Below the pieces are notes generated by a model. It ran no database searches. It saw nothing but the letters and a program-made list of their open reading frames with translations, and was not told where the DNA came from. Positions 41,930-51,906 of a stretch of DNA of 64,000 nt are shown here, one piece after another (the first letter of the stretch is position 1; each line of letters starts with the position of its first letter). The translations under genes and the position numbers were made by a program. Source of the stretch: Haemophilus_A paraphrohaemolyticus_A (GTDB lineage Bacteria > Pseudomonadota > Gammaproteobacteria > Enterobacterales > Pasteurellaceae); the NCBI RefSeq assembly GCF_003253115.1, contig NZ_QEQF01000003.1, positions 62,001 through 126,000 on the forward strand, written 5' to 3'.

Positions 41930-42499
41930 ATGAACCAAGATAACCACAAGACCGAAGATATTATCCGCATTTTCGACGAATGTTTTGCCACAGAATACAA
42001 CACCCGACTAGAAAAAGGCGGCGATTATCCTATCTATTTGCCCGCATTTTTAGAGGAAGATGGCGTGAAATCAACACGTCCATATCACGTGATTTTACTC
42101 GCCCACGGCTATTACAGCAGTGCCTTGCACGAAATTTCGCATTGGCTTGTAGCAGGTGAAGCGCGCCGCCAATTAGAAGATTTTGGTTATTGGTATGAAC
42201 CTGATGGTCGCTCGGCAGAACGCCAACGTGAGTTTGAATCGGTGGAAGTAAAACCTCAAGCGATTGAGTGGGTTTTAGCTACTGCGGCAGGTTTCCGCTA
42301 TTTTGCCAGTGCGGATAACCTTTCAGGCAATCCTGGCGATAATTCAGCCTTCAAAAAAGCGGTCTATAATCAGGTAAAAGTTTACGCAGAGCGAGGCTAT
42401 TTACCAAAACGTGCGGAAATACTTCGCAAAGCATTGGCAAAATTCTACGGCACGCCAGATGTGATTGATTTGGGAATGTTTGATCTTGCAAAAATTTAA
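41930..42499 (+). CDS. epmC: Elongation factor P hydroxylase
   Basis: 189 residues, the YfcM/EpmC family. The metal-binding motif ALHEISHWLVAGE is near residue 65. It hydroxylates the beta-lysylated lysine of EF-P. The N-terminal EDIIRIFDECFATEYNTRLEKGG matches the family. No epmA, epmB or efp is adjacent here. It follows the M48 protease gene by 44 bp. Confidence 0.93.
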   Translation: MNQDNHKTEDIIRIFDECFATEYNTRLEKGGDYPIYLPAFLEEDGVKSTRPYHVILLAHGYYSSALHEISHWLVAGEARRQLEDFGYWYEPDGRSAERQREFESVEVKPQAIEWVLATAAGFRYFASADNLSGNPGDNSAFKKAVYNQVKVYAERGYLPKRAEILRKALAKFYGTPDVIDLGMFDLAKI

Positions 42500-42568
42500 A
42501 AAATTTCATCTATTTCCTCTTGACACAAGTGCTATACTCAAACTGTTCTTAACTTTTTAGGAGGAAAT

Positions 42569-43510
42569 ATGAACACAAACAAACCCTTCCCATTGCCAAC
42601 GGGCTATTTCGGTATCCCACTTGGCTTGGCTGCACTCTCCCTTGCTTGGACACATCTTGTCCATTTTCCACTGACTGAAACAATCAGCAATATTTTAGGT
42701 ATTAGTGCTATTATTGTATGGCTTCTGTTTATCGGGCTTTACCTGTATAAACTCCGCTATTTTAAACACGAAGTTTTAGAAGAATATCGTTGCCCTGTAC
42801 GGTTCTCATTTCTGGCATTAATTCCGATTACCACGATGTTGGTCGCAGACATTCTCTATCGTTGGCAACCGCTGTTGGCTGAAGTGATGATCTGGATTGG
42901 CACGGTTGGGCAGTTGCTCTTTTCATCCATTCGTATTAGTGAATTGTGGAAAGGCGGTATTTTTGAACAGAAATCTACCCGTCCCCCCTTCTATTTACCT
43001 GCGGTAGCGGCAAACTTTACCAGTGCCAGCTCGCTTGCGTTAATTGGCTATCATGACTTGGGCTATTTGTTTTTCGGGGCAGGTTTAATTGCTTGGATTA
43101 TTTTCGAACCAGTATTGTTGCAACATTTACGCATTTCATCGGTTGAGCCCCCTTTCCGAGCAACAATGGGGATTATCCTCGCGCCCGCTTTTGTTGGAGC
43201 ATCGGCTTACTTGGCGGTAAATCACGGTGAAATCGACACTTTCGTGAAAATTCTGTGGGGCTATGGCTTCTTACAACTCTTTTTCTTAATTCGCTTACTG
43301 CCGTGGATTGCAGAAAAAGGCTTAAACATCGGCTTTTGGGGCTTCTCATTCGGTCTGGCATCTATGGCAAATAGTGCTATTGCATTTTACAACGCCAATG
43401 TGCTCACAGGCGTTGCTATTTTCGCCTTTGTATTTGCGAATTTGATGATTTTAGGCTTGATCGGTTTAACGATTTATAAATTAGTCAAAGGGCAGTTTTG
43501 GGCGAAATAG
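42569..43510 (+). CDS. tehA: TehA-family channel (tellurite resistance / SLAC1-like)
   Basis: 313 residues with ten membrane helices, typical of TDT-family TehA. It begins PFPLPTGYFGIPLGLAALSLAW, a conserved first helix with a pore-lining Phe and Gly pattern. The H. influenzae TehA structure revealed the anion-channel fold shared with plant SLAC1. A good AGGAGG precedes the ATG. tehB is not adjacent. An IS remnant has inserted 27 bp after its stop. Confidence 0.9.
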   Translation: MNTNKPFPLPTGYFGIPLGLAALSLAWTHLVHFPLTETISNILGISAIIVWLLFIGLYLYKLRYFKHEVLEEYRCPVRFSFLALIPITTMLVADILYRWQPLLAEVMIWIGTVGQLLFSSIRISELWKGGIFEQKSTRPPFYLPAVAANFTSASSLALIGYHDLGYLFFGAGLIAWIIFEPVLLQHLRISSVEPPFRATMGIILAPAFVGASAYLAVNHGEIDTFVKILWGYGFLQLFFLIRLLPWIAEKGLNIGFWGFSFGLASMANSAIAFYNANVLTGVAIFAFVFANLMILGLIGLTIYKLVKGQFWAK

Positions 43511-43536
43511 TATCAGCTTACAAGCGGTAAAATTTT

Positions 43537-44280
43537 GACATATAGGACAAAATAGTTGGTAAGAATTAAATTTGATAATCCTTACCAGCTTTTTTATTAA
43601 AAAAATCCTGTATAAACAATATCTTATACTTTCTCGTTAAACCACTGTGAGTGCGTAATTTATCCTTAAGTTCCTCAAATAAACCTTCAATCCTATTTGT
43701 GGTTTTTTCAATATTTAATTCAGGATATTTTCCTTTTTCATTTGGTATCTCTGAACGTTCATTTAAAAATATATGATGCTTTTTCTTCCATTCATATATT
43801 TTTAAATAAAATTCATTCTTAGCACTTGTTTTTAATGTTTTAATAATACTTTTTAATCCTCTTCCTGCATATGATTGATGTTTTTTTCTTAATTCTCTCA
43901 TTACAATCGCAACAAGATGGAATTGACACATTTGAGTAGGCTTATTAAAAAGATCTTTTAGTAATCTTCTACGCCAATCGCAGGTAATAGATTGAATTAC
44001 ATAGCCTTTTTCTCTTAGATGATAAACCACTTTTGTTGAAAGGATATCAATAAGGACCATTATAAATTTGGGCAGGATCTAATTTAGATTTAAACGTAAA
44101 TGTTTTATTACAATGAGTGTATTTATAGCGTTGAAGATTATTTTATTTGCTATGCTTCTGAATAGAAGAGTATAAACAAAAAGGACCGTTTTTTTTTGTT
44201 CATATTTCAAAAAGGGGGCTTAAAGCCTTACACTATAAGGCTTTAAGCACATTTTTACCAACTATTTTGTCCTATATGCC
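43537..44280. mobile_element. Internally deleted IS256-like element with intact ends
   Basis: Both ends carry a 26-bp terminal inverted repeat (43537-43562 and 44255-44280) that begins GRCATATAGGACAAAATAG and differs at one position. The direct repeat AAATTTT flanks it (43530-43536 and 44281-44287), a probable target duplication. A 12-bp hairpin, CTTAAAGCCTTA/TAAGGCTTTAAG, lies just inside the right end. At 744 bp it is much shorter than an intact element, and its transposase is broken, so it could move only if an intact relative is present. Confidence 0.85.
43566..44200 (-). pseudogene. Transposase remnant, IS256 family, zinc-binding variant
   Basis: The best frame, 44060-43566 (164 codons), has MCQFHLVAIVMRELRKKHQS and NIEKTTNRIEGLFEELKDKL, typical of the DDE domain of the zinc-binding IS256-like transposases. 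Upstream on the same strand, in another frame, is the N-terminal zinc-ribbon part (GPFCLYSSIQKHSK, then a stop, then NLQRYKYTHCNKTFTFKSKL). The segment between them and a block between NEKGK and YPELN are missing, so at least two deletions and a frame break are present. Not functional. Confidence 0.8.
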
Positions 44281-44325
44281 AAATTTTTTAGCAAATCTTA
44301 CCGCTTGCTAAATTAAACTAAAGAG

Positions 44326-45078
44326 CTAAAGTGTCGCTAAAATGATCTGTTCAGGATCGATATGTAACTGAATTGATTCTCCCACTTTTTCTGAAATAGG
44401 CTCTTCTATGATGGCACATAATACAGTGTGACCAATTTTCACAAGAACTTCATTTTGTTCAATTGCTATAATCTCCCCTGTAAAATCATTTACACCTATT
44501 CGTTTCAAATTCAGCTTAATCCAAGGAGCTTTAATCAGTAACATCACATCTCTGCCAAGCATAAGATCAAGTCGCTTACTACTTTTTTCAGTGATTACAG
44601 CACAAATTGGCTCATTTATACCATCAATATTTACATCAACCCAAACTAGTGAATCTTTCTGTTTTAAACCAGATACCTTACCAAAAAGCTGATTTCGTGC
44701 ACTGGTTTGGAGTGATGATTTTGCCGTTGCAAATAACGCATTATCAAGAGGGATATTTTCTTCATGTAAAATCTCAAAAGCTCTTTTTTGCGTTTGTTGC
44801 AATAGATCATAAAGCTGTAATAGGCGATCTGCATAACTCGTTAGTTGTGTTCCGCCACCTTGCTTACCACCTGTACTACGCTCTAACAAAGGCTTAGGGC
44901 TGATTTTAGTCATTGCATCAATGTTATCCCAAGCAGTTTTATAGCTTACCCCTGCTAATTTTGCAGCTTGGTTGATAGAACCAATCTGTTTAATTTGGCG
45001 CAATAATTCGATACGTCGAGGATCGGCAAATAGTGTGTTGTGTAATTTGATAGTCAGTAGAATTTCGGTATCTATCAT
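44326..45078 (-). CDS. modE: Molybdate-responsive regulator ModE
   Basis: 250 residues. The N-terminal winged helix-turn-helix (GSINQAAKLAGVSYKTAWDN, then STGGKQGGGTQLT) is followed by two TOBE/MOP molybdate-binding domains from about residue 120, with ARNQLFGKVSGL and NDFTGEIIAIEQNEVLVKIG. With molybdate it represses mod transport genes and activates molybdoenzyme genes. modABC is not next to it, unlike the usual arrangement. The TorZ-like molybdoenzyme 16 kb away is a possible target. A solitary IS remnant lies just downstream. Confidence 0.94.
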   Translation of the reverse strand: MIDTEILLTIKLHNTLFADPRRIELLRQIKQIGSINQAAKLAGVSYKTAWDNIDAMTKISPKPLLERSTGGKQGGGTQLTSYADRLLQLYDLLQQTQKRAFEILHEENIPLDNALFATAKSSLQTSARNQLFGKVSGLKQKDSLVWVDVNIDGINEPICAVITEKSSKRLDLMLGRDVMLLIKAPWIKLNLKRIGVNDFTGEIIAIEQNEVLVKIGHTVLCAIIEEPISEKVGESIQLHIDPEQIILATL

Positions 45079-45235
45079 TGTTGAGTTTCCAATAACAAAG
45101 GTTAGGTATTATAACTTATCTATTGTCTTAATTTTAACCCGATATTAATAATAAAAAACGATTAAATTTCTGAGATATTTTATAAATTATCTTTTAAAAT
45201 TTAATCGTTTTATATTAATGCTGATTATAGTAAGA

Positions 45236-46579
45236 CTATTTTAAACCTAACTTATGCTCTAAGTAGTGAATATTCGTTCCACCTTGACGGAAGTTTGCAT
45301 CTTCCATAATTTTTTCGTGGAGTGGAATATTAGTTTTAATGCCTTCGATAATGGTTTCAGAAAGTGCTTGTTCCATACGACGGATCGCAATATCACGATT
45401 TTCAGCGAAAGTAATCAATTTACCAATCATTGAATCATAGTGTGGAGGCACTGCATAGCCTGAATAAATGTGTGAATCCCAACGTACACCTAAACCACCT
45501 GGCACGTGTAAACGTGTGATTTTACCTGGTGATGGTAAGAAGGTATTTGGATCTTCCGCATTGATACGGCATTCCATTGCATGACCTTTTACTTTGATGT
45601 CATCTTGCGTGATAGAAAGCGGCAAACCTGCAGCAACGCGAAGTTGCTCTTTCACTAAATCTACGCCTGTAATCATCTCGGTAACTGGGTGTTCAACCTG
45701 TAAACGGGTATTCATTTCGATGAAATAGAATTCGCCATTTTCGAATAAAAATTCGAATGTACCTGCACCGCGGTAGCCGATCTCACGGCACGCATTTGCA
45801 CAACGCTCGCCAATGAATTTACGTAATTCAGGAGTAATACCTGGTGCGGGAGCTTCTTCAACCACTTTTTGGTGGCGACGTTGCATTGAGCAATCACGCT
45901 CTGCAAGATAAACCGCATTGCCGTGCGTATCTGCCATTACTTGAATTTCGATGTGGCGTGGATTTTCAAGGTATTTTTCCATATACACCATATCGTTATT
46001 AAATGCCGCCTTCGCTTCTGCTTTGGTCATAGCGATCGATTCTTCCAAATCTTTTTCTTGGTAAACCACGCGCATACCACGACCGCCACCGCCACCAGAT
46101 GCTTTAATAATCACTGGATAGCCGATACGTTTTGCAATCTCTTTATTTTTCGCAGGATCATTACCGATAGGACCATCGGAACCTGGTACGCAAGGCACAC
46201 CCGCTTTTTTCATTGCATTGATAGCAGATACTTTGTCGCCCATTAAGCGAATCACATCTGCCGTTGGACCAATAAAGATAAAACCAGAATTTTCAACCTG
46301 TTCTGCAAAATCTGCGTTTTCAGATAAGAAACCGTAACCAGGATGGATCGCATCAGCGTCCGTTACTTCTGCGGCCGCAATAATAGCAGGAATATTTAAA
46401 TAGCTTTTTACAGAAGGTGCTGGACCGATACATACGGTTTCATCCGCTAATAATACGTGTTTAAGCTCTCGGTCTGCTGTTGAGTGAACGGCAACGGTTT
46501 TAATGCCTAACTCTTTACACGCACGTAAAACGCGTAAAGCAATTTCGCCGCGGTTGGCAATGACAACTTTTTTTAACAT
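45236..46579 (-). CDS. accC: Biotin carboxylase (acetyl-CoA carboxylase subunit)
   Basis: 447 residues, full length. ATP-grasp domain with GGGGRGMRVV and the catalytic EMNTRLQVEHPVTE segment near residue 285. It carboxylates the biotin on AccB with ATP and bicarbonate. It is 50 bp downstream of accB on the same strand, the standard accBC operon. Confidence 0.98.
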   Translation of the reverse strand: MLKKVVIANRGEIALRVLRACKELGIKTVAVHSTADRELKHVLLADETVCIGPAPSVKSYLNIPAIIAAAEVTDADAIHPGYGFLSENADFAEQVENSGFIFIGPTADVIRLMGDKVSAINAMKKAGVPCVPGSDGPIGNDPAKNKEIAKRIGYPVIIKASGGGGGRGMRVVYQEKDLEESIAMTKAEAKAAFNNDMVYMEKYLENPRHIEIQVMADTHGNAVYLAERDCSMQRRHQKVVEEAPAPGITPELRKFIGERCANACREIGYRGAGTFEFLFENGEFYFIEMNTRLQVEHPVTEMITGVDLVKEQLRVAAGLPLSITQDDIKVKGHAMECRINAEDPNTFLPSPGKITRLHVPGGLGVRWDSHIYSGYAVPPHYDSMIGKLITFAENRDIAIRRMEQALSETIIEGIKTNIPLHEKIMEDANFRQGGTNIHYLEHKLGLK

Positions 46580-46629
46580 TGCTTATTCCTTTTGGGTAAT
46601 GAAAATGCCCCTCTTGAGAAGGGATTAAA

Positions 46630-47097
46630 TTATTCGATAATTACTAATTTTTGGTCGAATTCAACCGCTTCACCGTCATTGACAAGGATTGCTTTTACAA
46701 CACCTGCTTTATCAGATTCAATACGGTTCATCATTTTCATTGCTTCAACGATACAAAGTGCATCGCCAACTTTTACTTGTTGCCCTACTTCGATAAATGG
46801 TTTCGCTTCTGGACTTGGGCTACGATAGAAAGTCCCAACCATCGGAGAAAGTACTGCGTGACCTGAAACTTCAGAAGAAACTGGAGCGTCTTGAGCTGGA
46901 GCAGAAGTTGTTGGTGCAGCCGCAGGTGCAGAAACTGGGACTTGTTGAGGTGCTGCCACATATTGTACTGCTGCTGGGGCAACAGCTGGTGCTGCACGGC
47001 TAATACGTACTGTACCTTCTTCTTCAGAAACCTCTAATTCGGTAATGCCTGATTCTTCTACTAATTCGATTAATTTCTTGATTTTGCGAATATCCAT
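46630..47097 (-). CDS. accB: Biotin carboxyl carrier protein of acetyl-CoA carboxylase
   Basis: 155 residues. An N-terminal helical segment, an Ala/Pro/Gln-rich linker (about residues 35-75), and a C-terminal biotinyl domain whose lysine is K121 in VEAMKMMNRIE. It carries CO2 between AccC and AccA/D. First gene of accBC. Confidence 0.98.
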   Translation of the reverse strand: MDIRKIKKLIELVEESGITELEVSEEEGTVRISRAAPAVAPAAVQYVAAPQQVPVSAPAAAPTTSAPAQDAPVSSEVSGHAVLSPMVGTFYRSPSPEAKPFIEVGQQVKVGDALCIVEAMKMMNRIESDKAGVVKAILVNDGEAVEFDQKLVIIE

Positions 47098-47276
47098 AGT
47101 GAAATTCCATTAGGTTAAATAAAATTGACCGCTTATTTTGATCTTCAAGAAGAATGAACAAACGGATAAAAAGACGTGCGTAGATTACATGATTTTCGTG
47201 AATTTTGCGACTAAAATCTGTGAAATTTAGTGAAAATGTCAGGAACTTAGACCACTTGGAGAGGAAATAAAAACAC

Positions 47277-47306
47277 AAAAAGGCGTACCTTTCGATACGC
47301 CTTTTC
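47277..47306. terminator. Terminator of the str operon after tuf
   Basis: 10-bp stem AAAAGGCGTA (47277-47286) and TACGCCTTTT (47296-47305) with T-rich flank on the minus strand. It can also serve as a boundary for accBC. Confidence 0.8.
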
Positions 47307-47332
47307 TTGTGAAGCTTTGACTAAACCATCAA

Positions 47333-48517
47333 TTATTTGATGATTTTAGCAACAACGCCCGCACCTACTGTACGGCCACCTTCACGAATCGCGAAACGTA
47401 AACCTTCATCCATCGCGATTGGGTGAATTAATGATACTGTCATTTTGATGTTATCGCCTGGCATTACCATTTCTACGCCTTCTGGTAACTCAATAGTACC
47501 AGTTACGTCAGTTGTACGGAAGTAGAATTGTGGACGGTAACCTTTGAAGAATGGAGTGTGACGACCACCTTCTTCTTTTGATAATACGTACACTTCTGAT
47601 TCGAAGTCTGTGTGTGGTGTAATTGTACCTGGTTTCGCTAATACTTGACCACGTTCGATTTCTTCACGTTTTGTACCACGTAATAATGCACCAACGTTTT
47701 CACCCGCACGACCTTCGTCTAATAATTTACGGAACATTTCCACGCCAGTTACTGTTGTTTTCGTAGTGTCTTTGATACCTACGATTTCAACTTCTTCACC
47801 CGCTTTGATGATACCACGCTCAACACGACCTGTTACTACTGTACCACGACCTGAGATTGAGAATACGTCTTCGATTGGTAATAAGAATGGTTTATCAATC
47901 GCACGCTCTGGCTCTGGGATATAAGTATCTAAGTGGTTTGCTAATTCAAGAATTTTTTCTTCCCACTCTGCTACGCCGTTTAACGCTTGTAACGCTGAAC
48001 CACGTACTACTGGTGTGTCATCACCTGGGAAGTCGTATTGTGAAAGAAGTTCACGAACTTCCATCTCAACTAATTCTAATAATTCTTCATCGTCAACCAT
48101 ATCGCATTTGTTTAAGAATACGATGATGTATGGAACACCTACTTGGCGACCTAATAAGATGTGCTCACGAGTTTGTGGCATTGGACCATCTGTTGCTGCT
48201 ACTACTAAGATAGCGCCGTCCATTTGTGCCGCACCAGTGATCATGTTTTTAACGTAGTCCGCGTGTCCTGGACAGTCAACGTGTGCGTAGTGACGAGTTG
48301 CTGTATCATACTCAACGTGTGAAGTGTTGATGGTGATACCACGCGCTTTTTCTTCTGGCGCGTTATCGATTTGGTCGAATGCACGAGCTGCACCACCGAA
48401 ATGTTTTGATAATACAGTTGTGATTGCAGCTGTTAAAGTTGTTTTACCATGGTCAACGTGACCGATTGTACCCACGTTTACATGGGGTTTTGTACGTTCA
48501 AATTTTTCTTTAGACAC
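47333..48517 (-). CDS. tuf: Elongation factor Tu
   Basis: 394 residues, full length. GTPase motifs GHVDHGKTTL, DCPGHADYVKNM and NKCDM are present, and the C-terminal KFTREGGRT-like FAIREGGRTVGAGVV. It delivers aminoacyl-tRNA to the ribosome. It is the last gene of rpsL-rpsG-fusA-tuf. A second tuf copy is usual in this family but is not in the window. Confidence 0.99.
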   Translation of the reverse strand: MSKEKFERTKPHVNVGTIGHVDHGKTTLTAAITTVLSKHFGGAARAFDQIDNAPEEKARGITINTSHVEYDTATRHYAHVDCPGHADYVKNMITGAAQMDGAILVVAATDGPMPQTREHILLGRQVGVPYIIVFLNKCDMVDDEELLELVEMEVRELLSQYDFPGDDTPVVRGSALQALNGVAEWEEKILELANHLDTYIPEPERAIDKPFLLPIEDVFSISGRGTVVTGRVERGIIKAGEEVEIVGIKDTTKTTVTGVEMFRKLLDEGRAGENVGALLRGTKREEIERGQVLAKPGTITPHTDFESEVYVLSKEEGGRHTPFFKGYRPQFYFRTTDVTGTIELPEGVEMVMPGDNIKMTVSLIHPIAMDEGLRFAIREGGRTVGAGVVAKIIK

Positions 48518-48538
48518 TTTGATAGTTTCCTAAAATAT

Positions 48539-48563
48539 GAGCCATAACCTTATGCTATGGCTC
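48539..48563 (-). repeat. fusA-tuf intercistronic hairpin
   Basis: 8-bp stem GAGCCATA (48539-48546) with TATGGCTC (48556-48563). It has no U-run on the operon strand, so it is likely an mRNA processing or stability element. Confidence 0.45.
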
Positions 48564-48587
48564 GGGTTGAAATAACGATTTATCTAA

Positions 48588-50693
48588 TTATTTAGATTTA
48601 CGTGCTTCAATGATTGCATCAGCAACGTTTTTCGGAGCTTCAGCATATTTTAATGGTTCCATTGAGTATGATGCACGACCTTGAGTTTGTGAACGAAGGT
48701 CTGTTGCATAACCAAACATTTCTGATAATGGAACTTCAGCATTGATCTTAACAACGAATTCTGTTGCTTCTTGACCATTTACCATTGCACGACGACGGCT
48801 TAAGTCACCGATTACATCACCCACGTAGTCTGGTGGAGTTTCCACTTCAACTTTCATAATTGGCTCAAGTAATACAGGGTTTGCTTTTGCAAACGCTGCT
48901 TTAAATGCTAATGACGCTGCAAGTTTAAACGCTAGCTCAGATGAGTCCACATCGTGGTATGAACCGAAGTGTAAACGTACACCAATATCTTCTACTGGGT
49001 AACCCGCTAATGGACCAGATTTAAGTTGCTCTTGGATACCTTTGTCAACTGCAGGGATGTATTCACCAGGGATTACACCACCTTTGATTTCGTTCACGAA
49101 TTCGTAACCAGGACCTTCTGGATCTAATGGGTATAAGTCGATCACAACGTGACCATATTGACCGCGACCACCAGATTGTTTTGCGTGTTTACCTTCCACA
49201 TCGTTAACACGAGTACGGATAGTTTCACGGTAAGATACTTGTGGTTTACCGATATTTGCTTCCACTTTGAACTCACGTTTCATACGGTCAACAATGATGT
49301 CTAAGTGTAACTCACCCATACCAGAGATGATGGTTTCGCCAGATTCTTCATCAGTGTGAACACGGAATGAAGGGTCTTCTTGTGCTAAACGACCTAATGC
49401 TAAGCCCATTTTTTCTTGGTCAGCTTTAGTTTTTGGTTCTACCGCAACAGAGATTACTGGTTCTGGGAATTCCATACGCTCAAGAATGATTGGTGCGTCT
49501 AATGCACATAATGTATCACCTGTACCAACATCTTTTAAGCCGATTGCTGCAGCGATGTCACCCGCACGAACTTCTTTGATCTCTTCACGTTTGTTAGCGT
49601 GCATCTGTACGATACGACCGAAACGTTCACGTTTTTGTTTTACAGAGTTGTAAACTGTGTCACCAGAGTTAATTACACCTGAGTACACACGGAAGAATGT
49701 TAAGTTACCTACGAATGGGTCAGTTGCAATTTTAAATGCTAATGATGCAAATGGTTCATCATCACTTGCGTGACGCTCACCTTCAGTTTCGTCTTCGTTG
49801 ATACCTTTAATTGCTGGGATATCAGTTGGTGCTGGTAAGTAGTCGATTACCGCATCAAGCATTGCTTGAACACCTTTGTTTTTGAATGCAGAACCACAGC
49901 AAACTGGAATTACTTCACCCGCTAATACACGTTGACGTAACGCAGTTTTGATTTCTTCTTCAGTTAATTCTTCACCAGAGAAGAATTTATCCATTAACTC
50001 TTCAGATGCTTCAGCTGCTGCTTCAACAAGGTTGTTACGCCATTCTTCACACGCTTCTAACATATCCGCTGGGATATCTTCGTATGTGAATGTCATACCT
50101 TGGTCAGCTTCGTTCCAGTTGATTGCTTTCATTTTGATTAAGTCAACCACACCTTTGAAGTTTTCTTCTGAACCAATTGGAAGTTGAAGAGGAACTGAGT
50201 TACCACCTAAACGCGTTTTGATTTGCTCAACAACACGTAGGAAGTTTGCACCTGTACGGTCCATTTTGTTTACGAACGCAATACGTGGTACAGAATATTT
50301 ATTCGCTTGACGCCATACTGTTTCTGATTGAGGTTGAACACCACCTACCGCACAGTAAACCATTACCGCACCATCAAGAACACGCATTGAACGTTCTACT
50401 TCGATAGTGAAGTCAACGTGTCCTGGAGTATCAATAACGTTGATACGGTGTTGTGGATATTGTTGTGACATACCAGACCAGAATGCTGTTGTTGCAGCAG
50501 AAGTGATGGTAATACCACGTTCTTGTTCTTGCTCCATCCAGTCCATGGTTGCAGCACCATCGTGAACTTCACCGATTTTGTGACTTACACCTGTATAGAA
50601 TAGAATACGCTCAGAGGTAGTTGTTTTACCTGCATCGATATGAGCACTAATACCAATATTACGGTAGCGCTCAATAGGAGTTTGACGAGCCAT
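48588..50693 (-). CDS. fusA: Elongation factor G
   Basis: 701 residues. GTPase motifs AHIDAGKTTTSERI, DTPGHVDF and NKMDR, followed by domains II-V ending RASYSMEPLKYAEAP. It drives ribosomal translocation and recycling. Third gene of the str operon. Confidence 0.99.
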   Translation of the reverse strand: MARQTPIERYRNIGISAHIDAGKTTTSERILFYTGVSHKIGEVHDGAATMDWMEQEQERGITITSAATTAFWSGMSQQYPQHRINVIDTPGHVDFTIEVERSMRVLDGAVMVYCAVGGVQPQSETVWRQANKYSVPRIAFVNKMDRTGANFLRVVEQIKTRLGGNSVPLQLPIGSEENFKGVVDLIKMKAINWNEADQGMTFTYEDIPADMLEACEEWRNNLVEAAAEASEELMDKFFSGEELTEEEIKTALRQRVLAGEVIPVCCGSAFKNKGVQAMLDAVIDYLPAPTDIPAIKGINEDETEGERHASDDEPFASLAFKIATDPFVGNLTFFRVYSGVINSGDTVYNSVKQKRERFGRIVQMHANKREEIKEVRAGDIAAAIGLKDVGTGDTLCALDAPIILERMEFPEPVISVAVEPKTKADQEKMGLALGRLAQEDPSFRVHTDEESGETIISGMGELHLDIIVDRMKREFKVEANIGKPQVSYRETIRTRVNDVEGKHAKQSGGRGQYGHVVIDLYPLDPEGPGYEFVNEIKGGVIPGEYIPAVDKGIQEQLKSGPLAGYPVEDIGVRLHFGSYHDVDSSELAFKLAASLAFKAAFAKANPVLLEPIMKVEVETPPDYVGDVIGDLSRRRAMVNGQEATEFVVKINAEVPLSEMFGYATDLRSQTQGRASYSMEPLKYAEAPKNVADAIIEARKSK

Positions 50694-50743
50694 TTTGATT
50701 TATTACCTTGTTTGGATTTAAATTAAAATTCTTAATAAGGGGA

Positions 50744-50775
50744 AGGCTTCATCTAAGAAATTTGAGATGAAGCCT
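50744..50775 (-). repeat. rpsG-fusA intercistronic hairpin
   Basis: Perfect 11-bp stem AGGCTTCATCT (50744-50754) with its complement at 50765-50775, 10-base loop and no U-run: more likely processing or stability than termination, because fusA must be transcribed through it. Confidence 0.5.
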
Positions 50776-50799
50776 AATAGTTTCGTTTTAAAGCAACGA

Positions 50800-51270
50800 T
50801 TACCAACGGAAGTGTGCAAACGCTTTGTTTGCTTCAGCCATACGGTGAACATCTTCACGTTTTTTCACTGCTGAACCTTTGTTATCAGCTGCATCAGTTA
50901 ATTCGTTTGCTAAACGTAATGCCATTGATTTATCACCACGTTTACGAGCTGCTTCGATAACCCAACGCATTGCTAATGCATTACGACGAGTTGGACGAAC
51001 TTCAACTGGTACTTGGTAAGTTGAACCACCTACACGGCGTGATTTAACTTCAACAGTTGGACGTACGTTTTCAAGTGCAGCATCGAAAGCTTCTAAAGCA
51101 TCTTTACCTGTACGTTGTGCAAGAGTTTCTAAAGCACCGTAAACGATAGCTTCAGCTGTAGATTTTTTACCATCAACCATTAAAACGTTGATAAATTTTG
51201 CAAGTAATTCAGAACCGAACTTTGGATCTGGAAGAATTTTGCGAGGTTCAATACGACGACGACGTGGCAT
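50800..51270 (-). CDS. rpsG: Small ribosomal subunit protein uS7
   Basis: 156 residues, exact family length, from PRRRRIEPRKILPDPKFGSE to the C-terminal NKAFAHFRW. uS7 nucleates assembly of the 30S head. Second gene of the str operon; in E. coli it is the translational repressor of the operon. Confidence 0.99.
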   Translation of the reverse strand: MPRRRRIEPRKILPDPKFGSELLAKFINVLMVDGKKSTAEAIVYGALETLAQRTGKDALEAFDAALENVRPTVEVKSRRVGGSTYQVPVEVRPTRRNALAMRWVIEAARKRGDKSMALRLANELTDAADNKGSAVKKREDVHRMAEANKAFAHFRW

Positions 51271-51409
51271 TGTAAATACTCCGTTTATATATATTCAGGA
51301 TATTCCAAAACTCATCTATTGTAGCTAAACATTGGTTTAGCACGATTGACTGGAGTTTATGGTATAAATTTAAAAATTTAGACGTTTGGCCTTACTTAAC
51401 GGAGATCCA

Positions 51410-51784
51410 TTAAGCTTTAGGACGTTTAACGCCGTATTTAGAACGACCTTGTTTACGGTCTTTAACGCCAGCACAGTCTAATGCACCGCGTACAGTGTGG
51501 TAACGCACACCTGGTAAGTCTTTAACACGACCACCACGAATTAACACAACACTGTGTTCTTGAAGGTTGTGACCTTCACCACCGATGTATGAAGTTACTT
51601 CAAAACCGTTAGTTAAACGAATACGGCAAACTTTACGTAATGCAGAGTTTGGTTTTTTAGGTGTAGTAGTGTATACACGAGTACACACGCCACGTTTCTG
51701 CGGGCAAGCCTCTAATGCAGGAACGTTGCTTTTTACAACCTTTTTCACACGCGGTTTGCGTACTAATTGGTTGATAGTTGCCAT
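51410..51784 (-). CDS. rpsL: Small ribosomal subunit protein uS12
   Basis: 124 residues. The streptomycin-related loops are KKPNSALRKVCRIRL (K43 region) and the RGGRVKDLPGVRYH loop (K88 region); both are wild-type-like, so no high-level streptomycin resistance is expected from rpsL. It is the first gene of the operon, with a strong promoter at 51853-51881. Confidence 0.99.
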   Translation of the reverse strand: MATINQLVRKPRVKKVVKSNVPALEACPQKRGVCTRVYTTTPKKPNSALRKVCRIRLTNGFEVTSYIGGEGHNLQEHSVVLIRGGRVKDLPGVRYHTVRGALDCAGVKDRKQGRSKYGVKRPKA

Positions 51785-51852
51785 TTAAAAGCTCCAGTTA
51801 AAATTATTAAAAATAAAATTAAAAAATCCTTCCCCTATGGAAAGGACGGTAA

Positions 51853-51881
51853 ATTTTAGTGCGTTGCTGGCTAAATGTCAA
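51853..51881 (-). promoter_or_regulatory. str operon (rpsL) promoter
   Basis: On the minus strand, perfect TTGACA (51881-51876), 17-base spacer, TAAAAT (51858-51853), 70 bp before rpsL. Confidence 0.8.
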
Positions 51882-51906
51882 GCATTGTAAGAAGTCTACG
51901 AGCGGT

